In this document: one piece after another, positions 1-8,398 of the stretch | Layout: the number at the start of each line of letters is the position of its first letter | Position numbering within the stretch: the first letter of the stretch is position 1 | Origin: Hyphomicrobiales bacterium | GTDB lineage: Bacteria > Pseudomonadota > Alphaproteobacteria > Rhizobiales > Beijerinckiaceae | Assembly: GCA_947454055.1 (NCBI GenBank) | Contig: CANGIS010000031.1 | Coordinates: 1 to 33,392 of the forward strand | DNA: 33,392 nt | Reading direction: 5' to 3' | Made by a program: the position numbers and the translations under genes | Notes under the pieces: model-generated | Seen by the model: the letters and a program-made list of their open reading frames with translations, nothing else | What the model was told of the DNA's origin: nothing | Databases searched by the model: none

Positions 1-645
1 ACGGTCAGGACCATCGCCAACAATGACTTTCGAGCCCGGCAGGTTGAGCGACAAAAAGGCTTCGAGATTTTTCTCCACCGCGACACGGGCAACACAGAGA
101 AAAATGGGGCCGGGGAGATCAAGCGTTGCGCGGGCGTCCGGCGTGAACAGGTCGGCATCGACCCCGCGCGACCAGATCAGGCAGCGGTTGAAGCCCTGAC
201 CGAGCAATTCCCTGCGCAGCGATGGTGTGGCGACCATTGTGGCAACGCCCGCATTGTGGAAATAGCGCAACACGCCATAGGTGACGGCTTCCGGAACCGG
301 ATAGCGCGCCGAGACATATTGCGGATAGCGCGTGTGGTAGCAGGTGGTAAACGGACGCTGCGTTTTGATCGCCCAATGACGGGCGAGCCAGCCCAGCGGG
401 CCTTCGGTCGAAATATGCAATGCATCGGGATTATGCGCTTCAATCGCGTCTGCAACCGCTTGCGGGGAAGCCAGCGCCAGTTGAATCTCGGGATAGCCGG
501 GCAGCGGCGCTTTCGGATAATCCTGCGGGGTTAGAAAATCGACGCGATGGCCGAGTTTGGCGGCGTCTACCGCCAAGCGTTGCAGCGTGCGTACCACGCC
601 GTTGACTTGAGGCAGCCAAGCATCGGTAACCGTCAATACTCGCAT
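1..645 (-). CDS. GT4-family glycosyltransferase, N-terminal part (truncated by window edge)
   Basis: The reading frame is open from the ATG at 645 (MRVLTVTDAWLPQVNGVVRT) to the window edge, giving 215 residues, so the C-terminal half lies outside. The N-terminus has the Rossmann pattern of GT-B enzymes, with the NGVVRTL glycine-rich loop typical of GT4 retaining glycosyltransferases. Further features are HISTEGPLGW, the TCYHTRYPQY segment and SRGVDADLF, followed by the linker to the second Rossmann domain (FLCVARVAVEKNLEAF). This pattern resembles MgtA/SqdX-type transferases that use a nucleotide sugar to glycosylate a lipid or mannosyl acceptor; the actual donor and acceptor cannot be read here. 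The family is fairly certain, the substrate unknown. The region upstream of the start carries an 8-bp inverted repeat. Confidence 0.85.
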   Translation of the reverse strand, partial: MRVLTVTDAWLPQVNGVVRTLQRLAVDAAKLGHRVDFLTPQDYPKAPLPGYPEIQLALASPQAVADAIEAHNPDALHISTEGPLGWLARHWAIKTQRPFTTCYHTRYPQYVSARYPVPEAVTYGVLRYFHNAGVATMVATPSLRRELLGQGFNRCLIWSRGVDADLFTPDARATLDLPGPIFLCVARVAVEKNLEAFLSLNLPGSKVIVGDGPDR

Positions 646-652
646 CGGATAA

Positions 653-696
653 GCTCGAAATGGCGTAAAAGGGCAGGGTTCACGTCTTTTTCGAGC
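653..696. repeat. Inverted repeat upstream of the glycosyltransferase
   Basis: GCTCGAAA at 653-660 is matched by its exact complement TTTCGAGC at 689-696, with a 28-nt spacer. It lies in the 103-nt gap between the glycosyltransferase start (645) and the thioesterase stop (749). It could be an operator or a weak hairpin; there is no T-tract. Chance occurrence is possible. Confidence 0.3.
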
Positions 697-748
697 AGAA
701 ACCGGATTCGTGTTGCGGTTTGATGACATCAGCCCCGCAAGGCCGGCT

Positions 749-1282
749 TTAGTGAAGGCCTACTTTGCCCTCGCGACCCTTCCCGGGCACGCCCATGGCG
801 CGGCCCAACCCTTCTGGGCGGGGCAAGGCGCTATGCGCTGATTGCATGACCGCAATCGCGTCGAGAATGTCGGACGGGAAGGGGGCGACCTTACGCTCGG
901 TTTTGTCGATGTGGAGCGCCATCAGCTCCGAGGTTGCCGCCAGCCACCCCTCGGTCGAGTGGCGCATTTCGAGATAGAGATGAATGCGTTTGGCATCGTA
1001 ATCGACAAGTTGCACCGTTATCCGAACCGGCGTTTCGAGATGCACCTCGCGGCGATAGCGCAAATGTGCCTCGCCGATAAAAATCGTGCCGCCACTTTGC
1101 GTATAGTAGCTCATATTGAGGCCAAGCAACTCGAAGGCCTGATCGATCGCCCGCTCGAACAGCACGTTATAATAGGCCATGTTGAGATGGCCGTTCTCGT
1201 CGATCCAGTCGGGTTCGACCCGTAAAACGGAGGAGACGAAGGGCGCAAAAAACAGGGGATTGAGCTTTTGCTTGGCTGACAT
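749..1282 (-). CDS. Hotdog-fold acyl-CoA thioesterase family protein
   Basis: A 177-residue protein with the YbgC/4-hydroxybenzoyl-CoA thioesterase pattern. RVEPDWIDENGHLN near residue 25 carries the conserved Asp-x-x-Gly-His-x-N active-site region, followed by MAYYNVLFERA on the central helix and LRYRREVHLETPVRI in the beta sheet. It probably hydrolyses a cytoplasmic acyl-CoA, with unknown substrate. The start MSAKQKLNPLFF at 1282 was chosen because homology-like sequence begins there. In-frame ATGs at 1330 and 1423 would add N-terminal residues that look non-conserved, and none of the three has a strong Shine-Dalgarno sequence. It diverges from the asmA-like gene; the roughly 200 bp between them should hold both promoters. 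Confidence 0.75.
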   Translation of the reverse strand: MSAKQKLNPLFFAPFVSSVLRVEPDWIDENGHLNMAYYNVLFERAIDQAFELLGLNMSYYTQSGGTIFIGEAHLRYRREVHLETPVRITVQLVDYDAKRIHLYLEMRHSTEGWLAATSELMALHIDKTERKVAPFPSDILDAIAVMQSAHSALPRPEGLGRAMGVPGKGREGKVGLH

Positions 1283-1484
1283 CAGATGACTTTTTTGGGT
1301 TTCGAGAGCGAAATCATCGGGTAACGTCATCAGAAAGGCAAGTGCATGCTTCTCCGAAGGGGCCAAACAGACGAAACTTTCGTTTTTTTTGATCTTTGAT
1401 ACGGACTTCTGGATTAAAATCATCGCGCAACGCGCTGCGAGCCGATATTATCGGCTGGATTGATCTCATCATGATGGTTGTGTT

Positions 1485-4400
1485 GTGCGCGAATTTTTGA
1501 CGGCCTTGGCAATCCTGATCATCGGCGTGCTGTTTGCGGCGCTGATTGCGCCGTTTGCTGTCGATTTCAACGGCCAACGCGCATGGATGGAAGAGGCTCT
1601 GTCGAACGCTGCCGGCAGGCCCGTATCCATTGCCGGTCAAATTGACGTCCGCTTGTTGCCCTTTCCGGTTCTCAAACTCGAGCGCGTAACGATAGGCGCG
1701 CCACCCGGCCGGAGTTCGGCGTTTGCCGAACGCGTCAGCCTCGATATTGCGACCATGCCTTTGCTGAAAGGCGAGGTACATGTGATGGAAGCCCTGATCG
1801 AAAAGCCGGTCGTGACGGTGGATGTCGGTGCGGATGGTTCGATCGCCGGACTGGATCAACCGGCACCAGAAGAACAAGGCGGCGCGGGGCTGATCTCCAT
1901 TGAAAAACTGACGGTCAAAGACGGGCAATTCGTCGTCTTGTCGAAAGCCGATGCCGTGCCAGCGGTCGTATCAAAGCTTGACCTCGAAGTGGCGGCCGTT
2001 TCAATGCGGGGGCCATGGCGGATTGACGGAACGGGCGAATGGGGCGGCCAGCCGGTCAATCTCCGCGTATCGACGGGCACGGCCGATGAAACGGGCGCGT
2101 TTCGGGTCAAGGCGGGAATGGATCATCCCGGTGGCGGTTTCAAGCTGGATGTCGATGGTACCGCCCTTTTGCTTTCCCGCCTGGGTTTTGACGGGAAACT
2201 AACGGTCGCTGGCGACATGGCCTGGCCGGAACCCGGCCAGTTGGCGACCCGACCCTGGTCGGTCTCGACACAGGCCCATCTGGCTGGCCATTCGCTGGAG
2301 CTTTCGGCTGCCGAGATCAATGCCGGCGGCGAGGAGGGCGGTTTCAAGCTGAATGGTTCGGGCTCCGGCCTTTTGGGCAATGATCGCCCGCTGGTGCTGC
2401 TGTTCGATGCCAAGCAGATCGATCTTGACCGGCCGCTGCATGTGGAGGGCAAGCCCAACCCTGCTTTGCCAGCGGTTCTGTCGGCGTGGCGCGGCGCGCT
2501 GTTGGCGTCCGATGATGATTTGCGGCCTTCGGTTCCGGTTGATTTGACCATTACGGTCGATAGCGTGATCGCCGGCGGGGATACGATCAAGGGCTTGCGG
2601 CTCGATACCAAGCTTGATTCCGGCGGCGTGACGCTCAAGCGCGGCGAGGCGCTGCTACCGGGCAATGCCAAATTGACCGCCATCGGGGAAATCGGGCTGT
2701 CCGAAGGCGGCGCTTTTTCGGGCCATGCGGCGTTCACTTCCAAGGAATTCGGCCGGTTCGGCGGCTGGGTCGATGGCGAAACCTCGGGCCGCTCGCTCCG
2801 CTATGGCGAGGCCCATGAGGTGAGCGCGGAAGCCGATCTTGCGCTGTCCTCGACCCTGCTCGGGGCGAGCAATCTCAAAATCATGCTGGATCAGTCCTCG
2901 ATCACGGGGCTGGTGCGCTATGCCTTGCCCGAGGACGGGCAGCGCGGACGGCTCGATGCGCAGCTGGCGTCCGACGGGTTCGATCTAGAACAATTGCCGG
3001 AAGCCTCGATTGTAGCAGCCCGTTTCGGGGCGATTGACGCCTCCATTGTCATCAATGCCCGCAATGTGCGGGCGCCGCGCGTCAAAGATGCCCATGCCGG
3101 CCGGCTACAGATGAAGGCGACGGCATCCGAGGACGGGCTCGTCATCGATATGTTGGACATCAACGATATTGGCGGAGCCAATGTGCGGGCGAGCGGCCGG
3201 TTGACTTCGGCGGGGGATCGGGTCGAGGCCGTGATCGACGCCCATGACGTCACACCGCTTGCCGTTTTGCTGCGAAAAATTGTTCCCGGTACGATGGCCA
3301 ATCTGTTAGCGGATCGGGCGAAACTGTTGGGGCCCGCCAATGTCCGCGTCACCGCCGAACGCGGTGCGGATAAAGCCCGGACGATTGCCGTATCCTTTGA
3401 CGGAACGGCCGCAGGGACAAGCTTGTCGGGGGCGGGGCATCTCACCGGTGATGAAGCGGACACGACGCTCGATGCTACCCTTGTGACCTCCTCGAGTGAT
3501 GCCGGAATGCTGCTGCGTCAAATCGGCCTTCCGCTCTTGCCGCTGTCCTTGGAGGGCGGCGGAAAAATGGCGACCAGCTTGAAGGGTGGTTGGAACAAGG
3601 GCTTTGCGGTCGGGCTGAAGGGCGAGGTTGCCGGCACCTCTGTCTCGGCCGATCTCGCGCTTGATCCGGCCAAGATGCAGGCGAGCGGGCCGATCAGGCT
3701 GGTTGCGTCCGATGCGCAGGCCTTGATGCAGGCTTTGGCCCTGCCGGTGCCGGATTTTGTGGCTAAAATTCCGGTTTCACTGAATGGCGTGATCGATTGG
3801 AATTCAACGAAAATTTCGCTGGATCGTCTCACCGCTCAAGCCGGTGGCCGCGTGCTGACCGGTCACATCGCCTATGGCGTGACGGCGTCGAAAATTGAGG
3901 GTGAATTGGCAGCCGATTCGCTGGCTTTGCCCGAACTTGGTGCGTTTGTCTTGGGCCCGCTGACGGGGGCGACGGCGGGCGGCCTTTGGTCTTCGGCACG
4001 TTTTTCGCCGCCGGGGCCACCCCCCGTCGATGTCGAGATTGCGCTCGAGGCCAAGCATTTCGATACGGGATTTGGTGCGGTGGCCGGAGCGTCGCGGATG
4101 CTGCTGGTCTGGCAACCCGAAAGCATGGAGATCCGCAATTTCGAGGGCGATCTATTGGGCGGCCAGCTCAAGGGAACGCTGACGGTTCGGCGCAACAGCG
4201 GGTTAGGCAGTTATCTTGGCAAATTGGCAGGCACGGGGCTGTCGGTGGCGCAGCTTCTGCCCCAATCCGGTCTGAGCGGAACCGTCGATCTCGAGTTTGA
4301 CGGCGGCGGATCGGGCGAGAGTCTGGCGTCGTTTGCGATGTCGTTTGCCGGCGGCGGCTCCGCGCATGTGCGTGAGCTGGCTCTGCCGGGCTTCGATGTG

Positions 4401-5162
4401 GCGGCGGTGGGACTTGCGACCCTAGCGCTCGACACTGAACGTGATCCGCCCGACCCCAAGCGGGTCAATGATCTGATCGCACAGCGATTGCTGGCCAATC
4501 CGCTGGTGTTGAAGGACAGTCAGGCGCCGCTGACGGCGTCGAACGGGGTGGTGCGGATCGGACCCGTGGAAGCCCATACTGGCGGAGCGCTTGTTCAGTC
4601 GAGCCTTTCGCTCGATCTGCGAACGCTGCGGCTCGACGGGCGGACCAGCCTGACGGCCGATCAGGCTCCGAAAGACTGGGTCGGACCGCAACCGCAAGCC
4701 ACCGTCGGCATCAAGGGCTTTTTGGGCGGTACGTTCTTGCGGGACATTGATGCGTCGACGCTGGCCAATATTCTGACAACGAGGCTTGTGACGCGCGAAT
4801 TGGCGCGGATGGAAGCGCAGGAAGCTGATTTGCGCGAACGCGCCTTTTTCGCCCGCCGGTTAAAATATGACCGCGAACGCGCCGAAATGGCACGAAAGGC
4901 TGTCGAAGAGGCGCGGTTGGAAGAGGAAGCCCGCAAGGCCGAGGAAGCAAGGGCTGCCGAGGAAGCCCGCAGGAAGGCTGCCATTGAGGAAGCCGCCAAA
5001 AAGGCCGCCGAAGCCGCAGAAAACCAGAAAATTCTGGATGATCTCGCCACACAGCCGCCGACCGCCGACGACGCAGAGGCGGTTAAGAAAAAGTCGGTTC
5101 TGGAGGGCGTGGATCAGCTTCTCAAAGGCAATGCGCCCGATCAGGGTCCTGTCGCGCCTTAA
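1485..5162 (+). CDS. AsmA family protein with C-terminal coiled coil
   Basis: A 1225-residue protein. Residues about 3-25 form an N-terminal membrane anchor, followed by the AsmA signature (RPVSIAGQIDVRLLPFP ... VTIGAPP) and a very long beta-rich body typical of the AsmA/TamB-like lipid-transfer bridge superfamily of the Gram-negative envelope. The predicted location is inner membrane with a periplasmic body; a role in outer-membrane lipid homeostasis is known for the family and inferred here. From about residue 1104 the composition changes abruptly to an Ala/Glu/Lys/Arg-rich heptad-like stretch of about 80 residues, probably a coiled coil, followed by an acidic tail. GTG at 1485 is the only plausible start: the ATGs at 1471 and 1474 are out of frame. 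Its TAA overlaps the stop of the convergent RHH gene in the tetranucleotide TTAA. Confidence 0.85.
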   Translation: MREFLTALAILIIGVLFAALIAPFAVDFNGQRAWMEEALSNAAGRPVSIAGQIDVRLLPFPVLKLERVTIGAPPGRSSAFAERVSLDIATMPLLKGEVHVMEALIEKPVVTVDVGADGSIAGLDQPAPEEQGGAGLISIEKLTVKDGQFVVLSKADAVPAVVSKLDLEVAAVSMRGPWRIDGTGEWGGQPVNLRVSTGTADETGAFRVKAGMDHPGGGFKLDVDGTALLLSRLGFDGKLTVAGDMAWPEPGQLATRPWSVSTQAHLAGHSLELSAAEINAGGEEGGFKLNGSGSGLLGNDRPLVLLFDAKQIDLDRPLHVEGKPNPALPAVLSAWRGALLASDDDLRPSVPVDLTITVDSVIAGGDTIKGLRLDTKLDSGGVTLKRGEALLPGNAKLTAIGEIGLSEGGAFSGHAAFTSKEFGRFGGWVDGETSGRSLRYGEAHEVSAEADLALSSTLLGASNLKIMLDQSSITGLVRYALPEDGQRGRLDAQLASDGFDLEQLPEASIVAARFGAIDASIVINARNVRAPRVKDAHAGRLQMKATASEDGLVIDMLDINDIGGANVRASGRLTSAGDRVEAVIDAHDVTPLAVLLRKIVPGTMANLLADRAKLLGPANVRVTAERGADKARTIAVSFDGTAAGTSLSGAGHLTGDEADTTLDATLVTSSSDAGMLLRQIGLPLLPLSLEGGGKMATSLKGGWNKGFAVGLKGEVAGTSVSADLALDPAKMQASGPIRLVASDAQALMQALALPVPDFVAKIPVSLNGVIDWNSTKISLDRLTAQAGGRVLTGHIAYGVTASKIEGELAADSLALPELGAFVLGPLTGATAGGLWSSARFSPPGPPPVDVEIALEAKHFDTGFGAVAGASRMLLVWQPESMEIRNFEGDLLGGQLKGTLTVRRNSGLGSYLGKLAGTGLSVAQLLPQSGLSGTVDLEFDGGGSGESLASFAMSFAGGGSAHVRELALPGFDVAAVGLATLALDTERDPPDPKRVNDLIAQRLLANPLVLKDSQAPLTASNGVVRIGPVEAHTGGALVQSSLSLDLRTLRLDGRTSLTADQAPKDWVGPQPQATVGIKGFLGGTFLRDIDASTLANILTTRLVTRELARMEAQEADLRERAFFARRLKYDRERAEMARKAVEEARLEEEARKAEEARAAEEARRKAAIEEAAKKAAEAAENQKILDDLATQPPTADDAEAVKKKSVLEGVDQLLKGNAPDQGPVAP

Positions 5163-5383
5163 AAGGTCCGTTGGGCCTCGTAAGCGCCGAGAATCGCCAG
5201 ACGGATGGCGGAAGAGAGATTGCGTTCGCCGCGTCCGGCATCAATCGCACCGATTTCGGCGTTGACGCTGCGCTGATTGGCTTTGGCAAGCCGTTGCAAA
5301 GCCTGCCAGAATTCAGGCTCCAACGAGACGCTGGTGCGGTGGCCCGCCACCAGAACCGAATGTTTAACGAGACCGGCCTTCAT
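5159..5383 (-). CDS. Ribbon-helix-helix domain protein (RHH_4-like)
   Basis: A 74-residue protein. HSVLVAGHRTSVSLEPEFW gives the beta strand and first helix of a ribbon-helix-helix fold, and ERNLSSAIRLAILGAY forms the conserved C-terminal part seen in the short alphaproteobacterial RHH_4 family. These proteins are presumed small DNA-binding proteins, but targets are not known to me. Its ATG overlaps the stop of the DUF4169 gene as ATGA (5380-5383), implying translational coupling. It is the last gene of the minus-strand sspB unit and ends tail-to-tail with the AsmA-like gene. Confidence 0.8.
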   Translation of the reverse strand: MKAGLVKHSVLVAGHRTSVSLEPEFWQALQRLAKANQRSVNAEIGAIDAGRGERNLSSAIRLAILGAYEAQRTF

Positions 5384-5577
5384 TCCGGTGTGCCATCGGG
5401 GTCTGGCGTGAGGCGGGCACCATCGACGATCCGGGCGATCTGGTCTTTGCGCGCCTTCTCGGCGAGTTTTTCCGCTTTGGTGCGACCGAAGGAGATCCGG
5501 TTTTCGGTTGCCGTTTTCTCCGCCTTTTTGCGCTCTATGTTCTTCTTGGCGCGATTAAAGGGGATGATCTCGGCCAT
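5380..5577 (-). CDS. DUF4169 family protein
   Basis: A 65-residue, very basic and charged protein. It starts MAEIIPFNRAKKNIERKKAE and continues with ENRISFGRTKAEKLAEKARK, the conserved FGRTKAEK motif of DUF4169. The ATG at 5577 was chosen because family similarity begins there; the frame extends upstream to 5760, but that part reads as antisense of sspB. The gene lies 10 bp downstream of sspB and overlaps the RHH gene by 4 nt, so the three are probably one transcript. The molecular function of DUF4169 is unknown. Confidence 0.8.
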   Translation of the reverse strand: MAEIIPFNRAKKNIERKKAEKTATENRISFGRTKAEKLAEKARKDQIARIVDGARLTPDPDGTPE

Positions 5578-5587
5578 TAGCGGACCA

Positions 5588-6103
5588 TCAAGGCTTTTTG
5601 CGGAAAGCGCTGAGGCTGACGATTTCGGCACCGCCTTCACTGTCCTTGCGGGGCGTTTCGGACGCCTCGAGGATGCGGTCCAACAGATGTGGCTCGTCGG
5701 AATCGCTAGCCAGATCGGACGGGGAATCATTATCGGCCGCATCAACGCCCGCGAGTTCAAATTTCAGGCCGAAATCGACGGAGGGATCCCAAAAGCCCGA
5801 CATCGTGTCGAAGGGAACGATCAATTTTTCCGGAATGCCGCCGAAGGACAGTCCGACTTCCAGCCCGCTATCGGTGACGATCAAATCCCAGAACTGGTGC
5901 TGGAGCACAATGGTCATTTCTTCCGGATGCCGCTCGAGCAGGCGGTTGGAAATCTGCACGCCCGGCGCGCGGGTGCGGAAGGAGATGAAGAAATGATGCT
6001 CGCCCGGCAGGCCGTGCTGGGCGGCGTCGACGAGCACACGGCGGACAACGCCCCGGAGCGCTTCCTGAACCAGAAGGTCGTAGCGGATGATGTCTTCTGG
6101 CAT
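5588..6103 (-). CDS. sspB: ClpXP adaptor SspB (alphaproteobacterial type)
   Basis: A 171-residue protein from the ATG at 6103 (MPEDIIRYDLLVQEALRGVV). The core LPGEHHFFISFRTRAPGVQI, HPEEMTIVLQHQFWDLIV and GGIPEKLIVPFDTMSGFWDP matches the SspB fold that binds the ssrA tag. An acidic, low-complexity linker follows, ending in a short conserved hydrophobic tail (EIVSLSAFRKKP), as in alpha SspB proteins where the tail docks on ClpX. The function is to tether ssrA-tagged polypeptides to ClpXP. The gene sits immediately downstream of ssrA on the same strand, separated by a terminator hairpin. The codon seven residues upstream (6124) would also be in frame but adds residues overlapping that terminator. 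Confidence 0.9.
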   Translation of the reverse strand: MPEDIIRYDLLVQEALRGVVRRVLVDAAQHGLPGEHHFFISFRTRAPGVQISNRLLERHPEEMTIVLQHQFWDLIVTDSGLEVGLSFGGIPEKLIVPFDTMSGFWDPSVDFGLKFELAGVDAADNDSPSDLASDSDEPHLLDRILEASETPRKDSEGGAEIVSLSAFRKKP

Positions 6104-6120
6104 TCTACTCGATCCTACGC

Positions 6121-6160
6121 ACAAAAATAAAAGTGGAGGCTTCTGTTGCCAGGCGCCTCC
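6121..6160 (-). terminator. Rho-independent terminator of ssrA
   Basis: On the minus strand, GGAGGC (6160-6155) and GCCTCC (6140-6135) form a 6-bp GC-rich stem, followed by ACTTTTATTTTTGT. The position directly after the pseudoknot-rich 3' part of the tmRNA coding piece fits a terminator separating ssrA from sspB. Confidence 0.7.
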
Positions 6161-6480
6161 GGGCCCCGCCTTACGCTGCTAGGCGCAAGGGCTTTGATTT
6201 CGGTACCAGCGCCGCATTACGCAGCGAGAGCCACCGGAGCATAGTTGTCATTGGCAACTATAAATAAGCCCGATAACGGCGGAACCATACCGGAAGAAAG
6301 ATCACCCTTTACACCCTCGTCGATCCTATTTCGCCCCCGCCGAAGCGCATGGTAAAACCGTGCCATGCGTTTGGGTGGAGGCGCCGGGTACCGCCCCCGG
6401 GTCCGAAAAGCTTATTCCGATGCTCGTTTATCCTCATAGCCGTCTTGCGACGGCACGCTGAATATAGGGTGTTGTGAGGC
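6137..6480 (-). ncRNA. ssrA: Transfer-messenger RNA, circularly permuted two-piece form
   Basis: Read on the minus strand, the acceptor piece comes first and the coding piece second, as in alphaproteobacterial tmRNA. The acceptor piece has a hairpin GCCGTC-GCAA-GACGGC (6454-6439), a T arm CCGGG-GGCGGTA-CCCGG (6400-6384) and CGCCTCC-A-CC (6383-6374). The coding piece begins GGGGGCGAAATAGGATCGAC at 6338; its first seven bases pair completely with CGCCTCC, one G-U included. TTCCG in the coding piece also pairs with CGGAA in the acceptor piece (P2). The tag frame 6255-6217 reads ANDNYAPVALAA then TAA, ending in the LAA degron. Outer ends are approximate. An encoded CCA is not complete (ACC then C). 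Function: trans-translation rescue of stalled ribosomes. Confidence 0.93.
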
Positions 6481-6590
6481 TAAACGGAAGGGCATAATCG
6501 ACTGGGGACAAACCTATCCCCGATCCGCCTTTTCGCGTGCCGTTTTCAAGGCGAAAGCGCTAGAATGGGCGCCTTCCAAGGATTCGGTTT

Positions 6591-7385
6591 ATGAAAGCCT
6601 ATCACGACCTGTTGCAAAGAGTGCTGACCGAGGGCGTCGTCAAGACGGACCGGACCGGAACGGGCACGCGCTCCGTGTTCGGCCACCAGATGCGGTTTGA
6701 TCTTGCCAAAGGGTTTCCGCTGGTGACGACCAAGAAGCTGCATCTGAAGTCGATCATTCACGAGCTGCTCTGGTTCATCGCCGGCGACACCAATACCGCC
6801 TATCTGAAGGCCAATGGCGTGTCGATCTGGGATGAATGGGCCGATCAAGACGGTAATCTCGGCCCTGTCTATGGCAAGCAGTGGCGGTCATGGGCCAAGC
6901 CCGATGGCGGCTCGGTGGACCAGTTGCGCTGGGTGCTGGACGAGATCAAACGCAATCCGGACTCGCGCCGGCTGGTGCTTTCGGCCTGGAATCCGGCCGA
7001 ACTGGACCAGATGGCGCTGGCACCGTGCCATTGCCTGTTCCAGTTCTACGTCGCCGACGGTAGGCTTTCGTGTCAGCTTTATCAGCGTTCGGCGGATATT
7101 TTTTTGGGCGTACCCTTCAACATTGCGAGCTACGCGCTGCTGACGCAGATGGTGGCGCAGGTATCAGGGCTCGAACCGGGTGATTTCGTGCATAGCTTTG
7201 GCGATGCACATCTTTATTCCAACCATATCGCGCAAACGGAGTTGCTGCTGTCGCGCGAGCCACGGCCGTTGCCGGTGCTGAAGCTTAATCCCGATACAGG
7301 TTCGCTGTTTGATTTCACGTTCGCCGATATTGCGATCGAAGGTTATGATCCGCATCCCGCGATCAGCGCGCCGGTGGCGGTATGA
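6591..7385 (+). CDS. thyA: Thymidylate synthase
   Basis: At 264 residues it has the same length as the E. coli enzyme. It converts dUMP to dTMP using methylene-tetrahydrofolate, producing the dihydrofolate that FolA (8780) reduces. Visible signatures are [12 protein letters not shown] (phosphate loop), [11 protein letters not shown], and [12 protein letters not shown] with the nucleophile Cys146, followed by [19 protein letters not shown], which contains the substrate-binding Arg and Asn. AAGGA nine bases upstream serves as ribosome binding site. The stop overlaps the next ATG as ATGA, so the GNAT gene is translationally coupled. It is divergent from ssrA. Confidence 0.97.
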   Translation: MKAYHDLLQRVLTEGVVKTDRTGTGTRSVFGHQMRFDLAKGFPLVTTKKLHLKSIIHELLWFIAGDTNTAYLKANGVSIWDEWADQDGNLGPVYGKQWRSWAKPDGGSVDQLRWVLDEIKRNPDSRRLVLSAWNPAELDQMALAPCHCLFQFYVADGRLSCQLYQRSADIFLGVPFNIASYALLTQMVAQVSGLEPGDFVHSFGDAHLYSNHIAQTELLLSREPRPLPVLKLNPDTGSLFDFTFADIAIEGYDPHPAISAPVAV

Positions 7386-7858
7386 TCGCGATCCGTGCGG
7401 CGCGGCCCGAGGATAGCGCCCTTGTCTATGCGCTGGTGCGCGAATTGGCCGAGTATGAGGACTTGCTCCACGCGGTTGATGCCACGGAAGCCATGATCAG
7501 CGAGGCGCTGTTCGGCGCCCAACCGCGGGCGTTCTGCGATATTGTGTCGTGGAACGGCGAGGATGCGGGTCTTGCGCTGTGGTTTTATAATTTTTCGACC
7601 TTTCGCGGCCGGTACGGCATTTTTCTCGAAGATTTGTTCGTGCGTCCAGCCTTTCGCGGCAAGGGATTGGGCAAGGCGTTGCTTGTGCATTTGGCCAAGC
7701 GATGTGTCGGCGAGGGGCTAGCGCGCTTTGAATGGTCGGTGCTGAATTGGAACGAGCCGTCGATTGCCTTCTACAAAGCGATGGGTGCCGACCTGATGGA
7801 CGGCTGGACGGGCTGCCGTGTTTCGGATGAGGCGCTTAGGCGATTGGCGGGTAGCTGA
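7382..7858 (+). CDS. GNAT family N-acetyltransferase
   Basis: A 158-residue single-domain acetyltransferase. The acetyl-CoA pyrophosphate loop is [11 protein letters not shown] at about residues 94-104, preceded by the beta-4 strand [13 protein letters not shown] and followed by the motif B segment [14 protein letters not shown]. The pattern [16 protein letters not shown] with [15 protein letters not shown] resembles the diamine/spermidine acetyltransferase-like branch. The acceptor substrate is not determinable. ATGA overlap with thyA suggests co-expression. Confidence 0.88.
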   Translation: MIAIRAARPEDSALVYALVRELAEYEDLLHAVDATEAMISEALFGAQPRAFCDIVSWNGEDAGLALWFYNFSTFRGRYGIFLEDLFVRPAFRGKGLGKALLVHLAKRCVGEGLARFEWSVLNWNEPSIAFYKAMGADLMDGWTGCRVSDEALRRLAGS

Positions 7859-7978
7859 TGGGTGGGCGTTAAGCCGCTGAGAGCGTGCGATTACAAAAGG
7901 ATACACGCTGGGGTTTGTTGTGCGGTGCTTTTATTTCGTTAATTTTGACCCTTGTTCTGGCAACAGGGTGCCAGAAAT

Positions 7979-8398
7979 ATGCCTGCTATTTCTCGGGATG
8001 AACTTCGTAGCCTTGCGCATGCAAAAATTGAGGATGCCAACCTCCTTTTCGAGAATGGTCGGCATTCCAATGCGTATTATCTGTTTGGCTATGGGGTTGA
8101 ATTTGCCTTGAAGGCAAGGATAGCCAAACGCTTTTTGCAGGATGCCATCCCTGACAGGACGGTGCTACGCGACGTATTCATTCATGATATTGAAAAATTG
8201 ATCCGCGTCGCTGATCTGATTGACGAGTTGAAAGTTGAAAGACAAAGCGGGCGTTTCGATATAAACTGGGTGACAGTAACAATGTGGAGCGAGGAAAGCC
8301 GATATGAATCGGTAGGTATCGTTCGTGCTACGGCTATGCGTAACGCGGTTACCGACACTCAATACGGAGTTTTCCAATGGCTGACGCGGTTTTGGTAG
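7979..8398 (+). CDS. HEPN domain-containing protein
   Basis: A 139-residue, mainly helical protein. It contains RSLAHAKIEDANLLFENGRH and SNAYYLFGYGVEFALKARI, the N-terminal helix pair typical of HEPN domains, then RDVFIHDIEKLIRVADL, which provides an R-x4-H motif compatible with HEPN ribonucleases. HEPN proteins are commonly toxins or RNases in defence and toxin-antitoxin systems; catalytic activity here is inference. ATG 7979 was preferred over the in-frame upstream ATG at 7952 because HEPN-like sequence starts there. It overlaps the next gene by 22 nt, so the two form a tight pair. The pair interrupts the thyA-folA neighbourhood. Confidence 0.7.
   Translation: MPAISRDELRSLAHAKIEDANLLFENGRHSNAYYLFGYGVEFALKARIAKRFLQDAIPDRTVLRDVFIHDIEKLIRVADLIDELKVERQSGRFDINWVTVTMWSEESRYESVGIVRATAMRNAVTDTQYGVFQWLTRFW

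Noticed and set aside
2123-2743. Long open frames antisense to the AsmA-like gene (also at 2918-3463 and elsewhere on the minus strand)
   Set aside because: They arise from GC-biased third codon positions of the sense gene, have Ser/Pro/Arg-rich low-information products and no ribosome binding sites.
6504-6520. GGGGA/TCCCC inverted repeat between ssrA and thyA
   Set aside because: Only 5 bp with no T-tract; could be part of either promoter, but there is too little to annotate.
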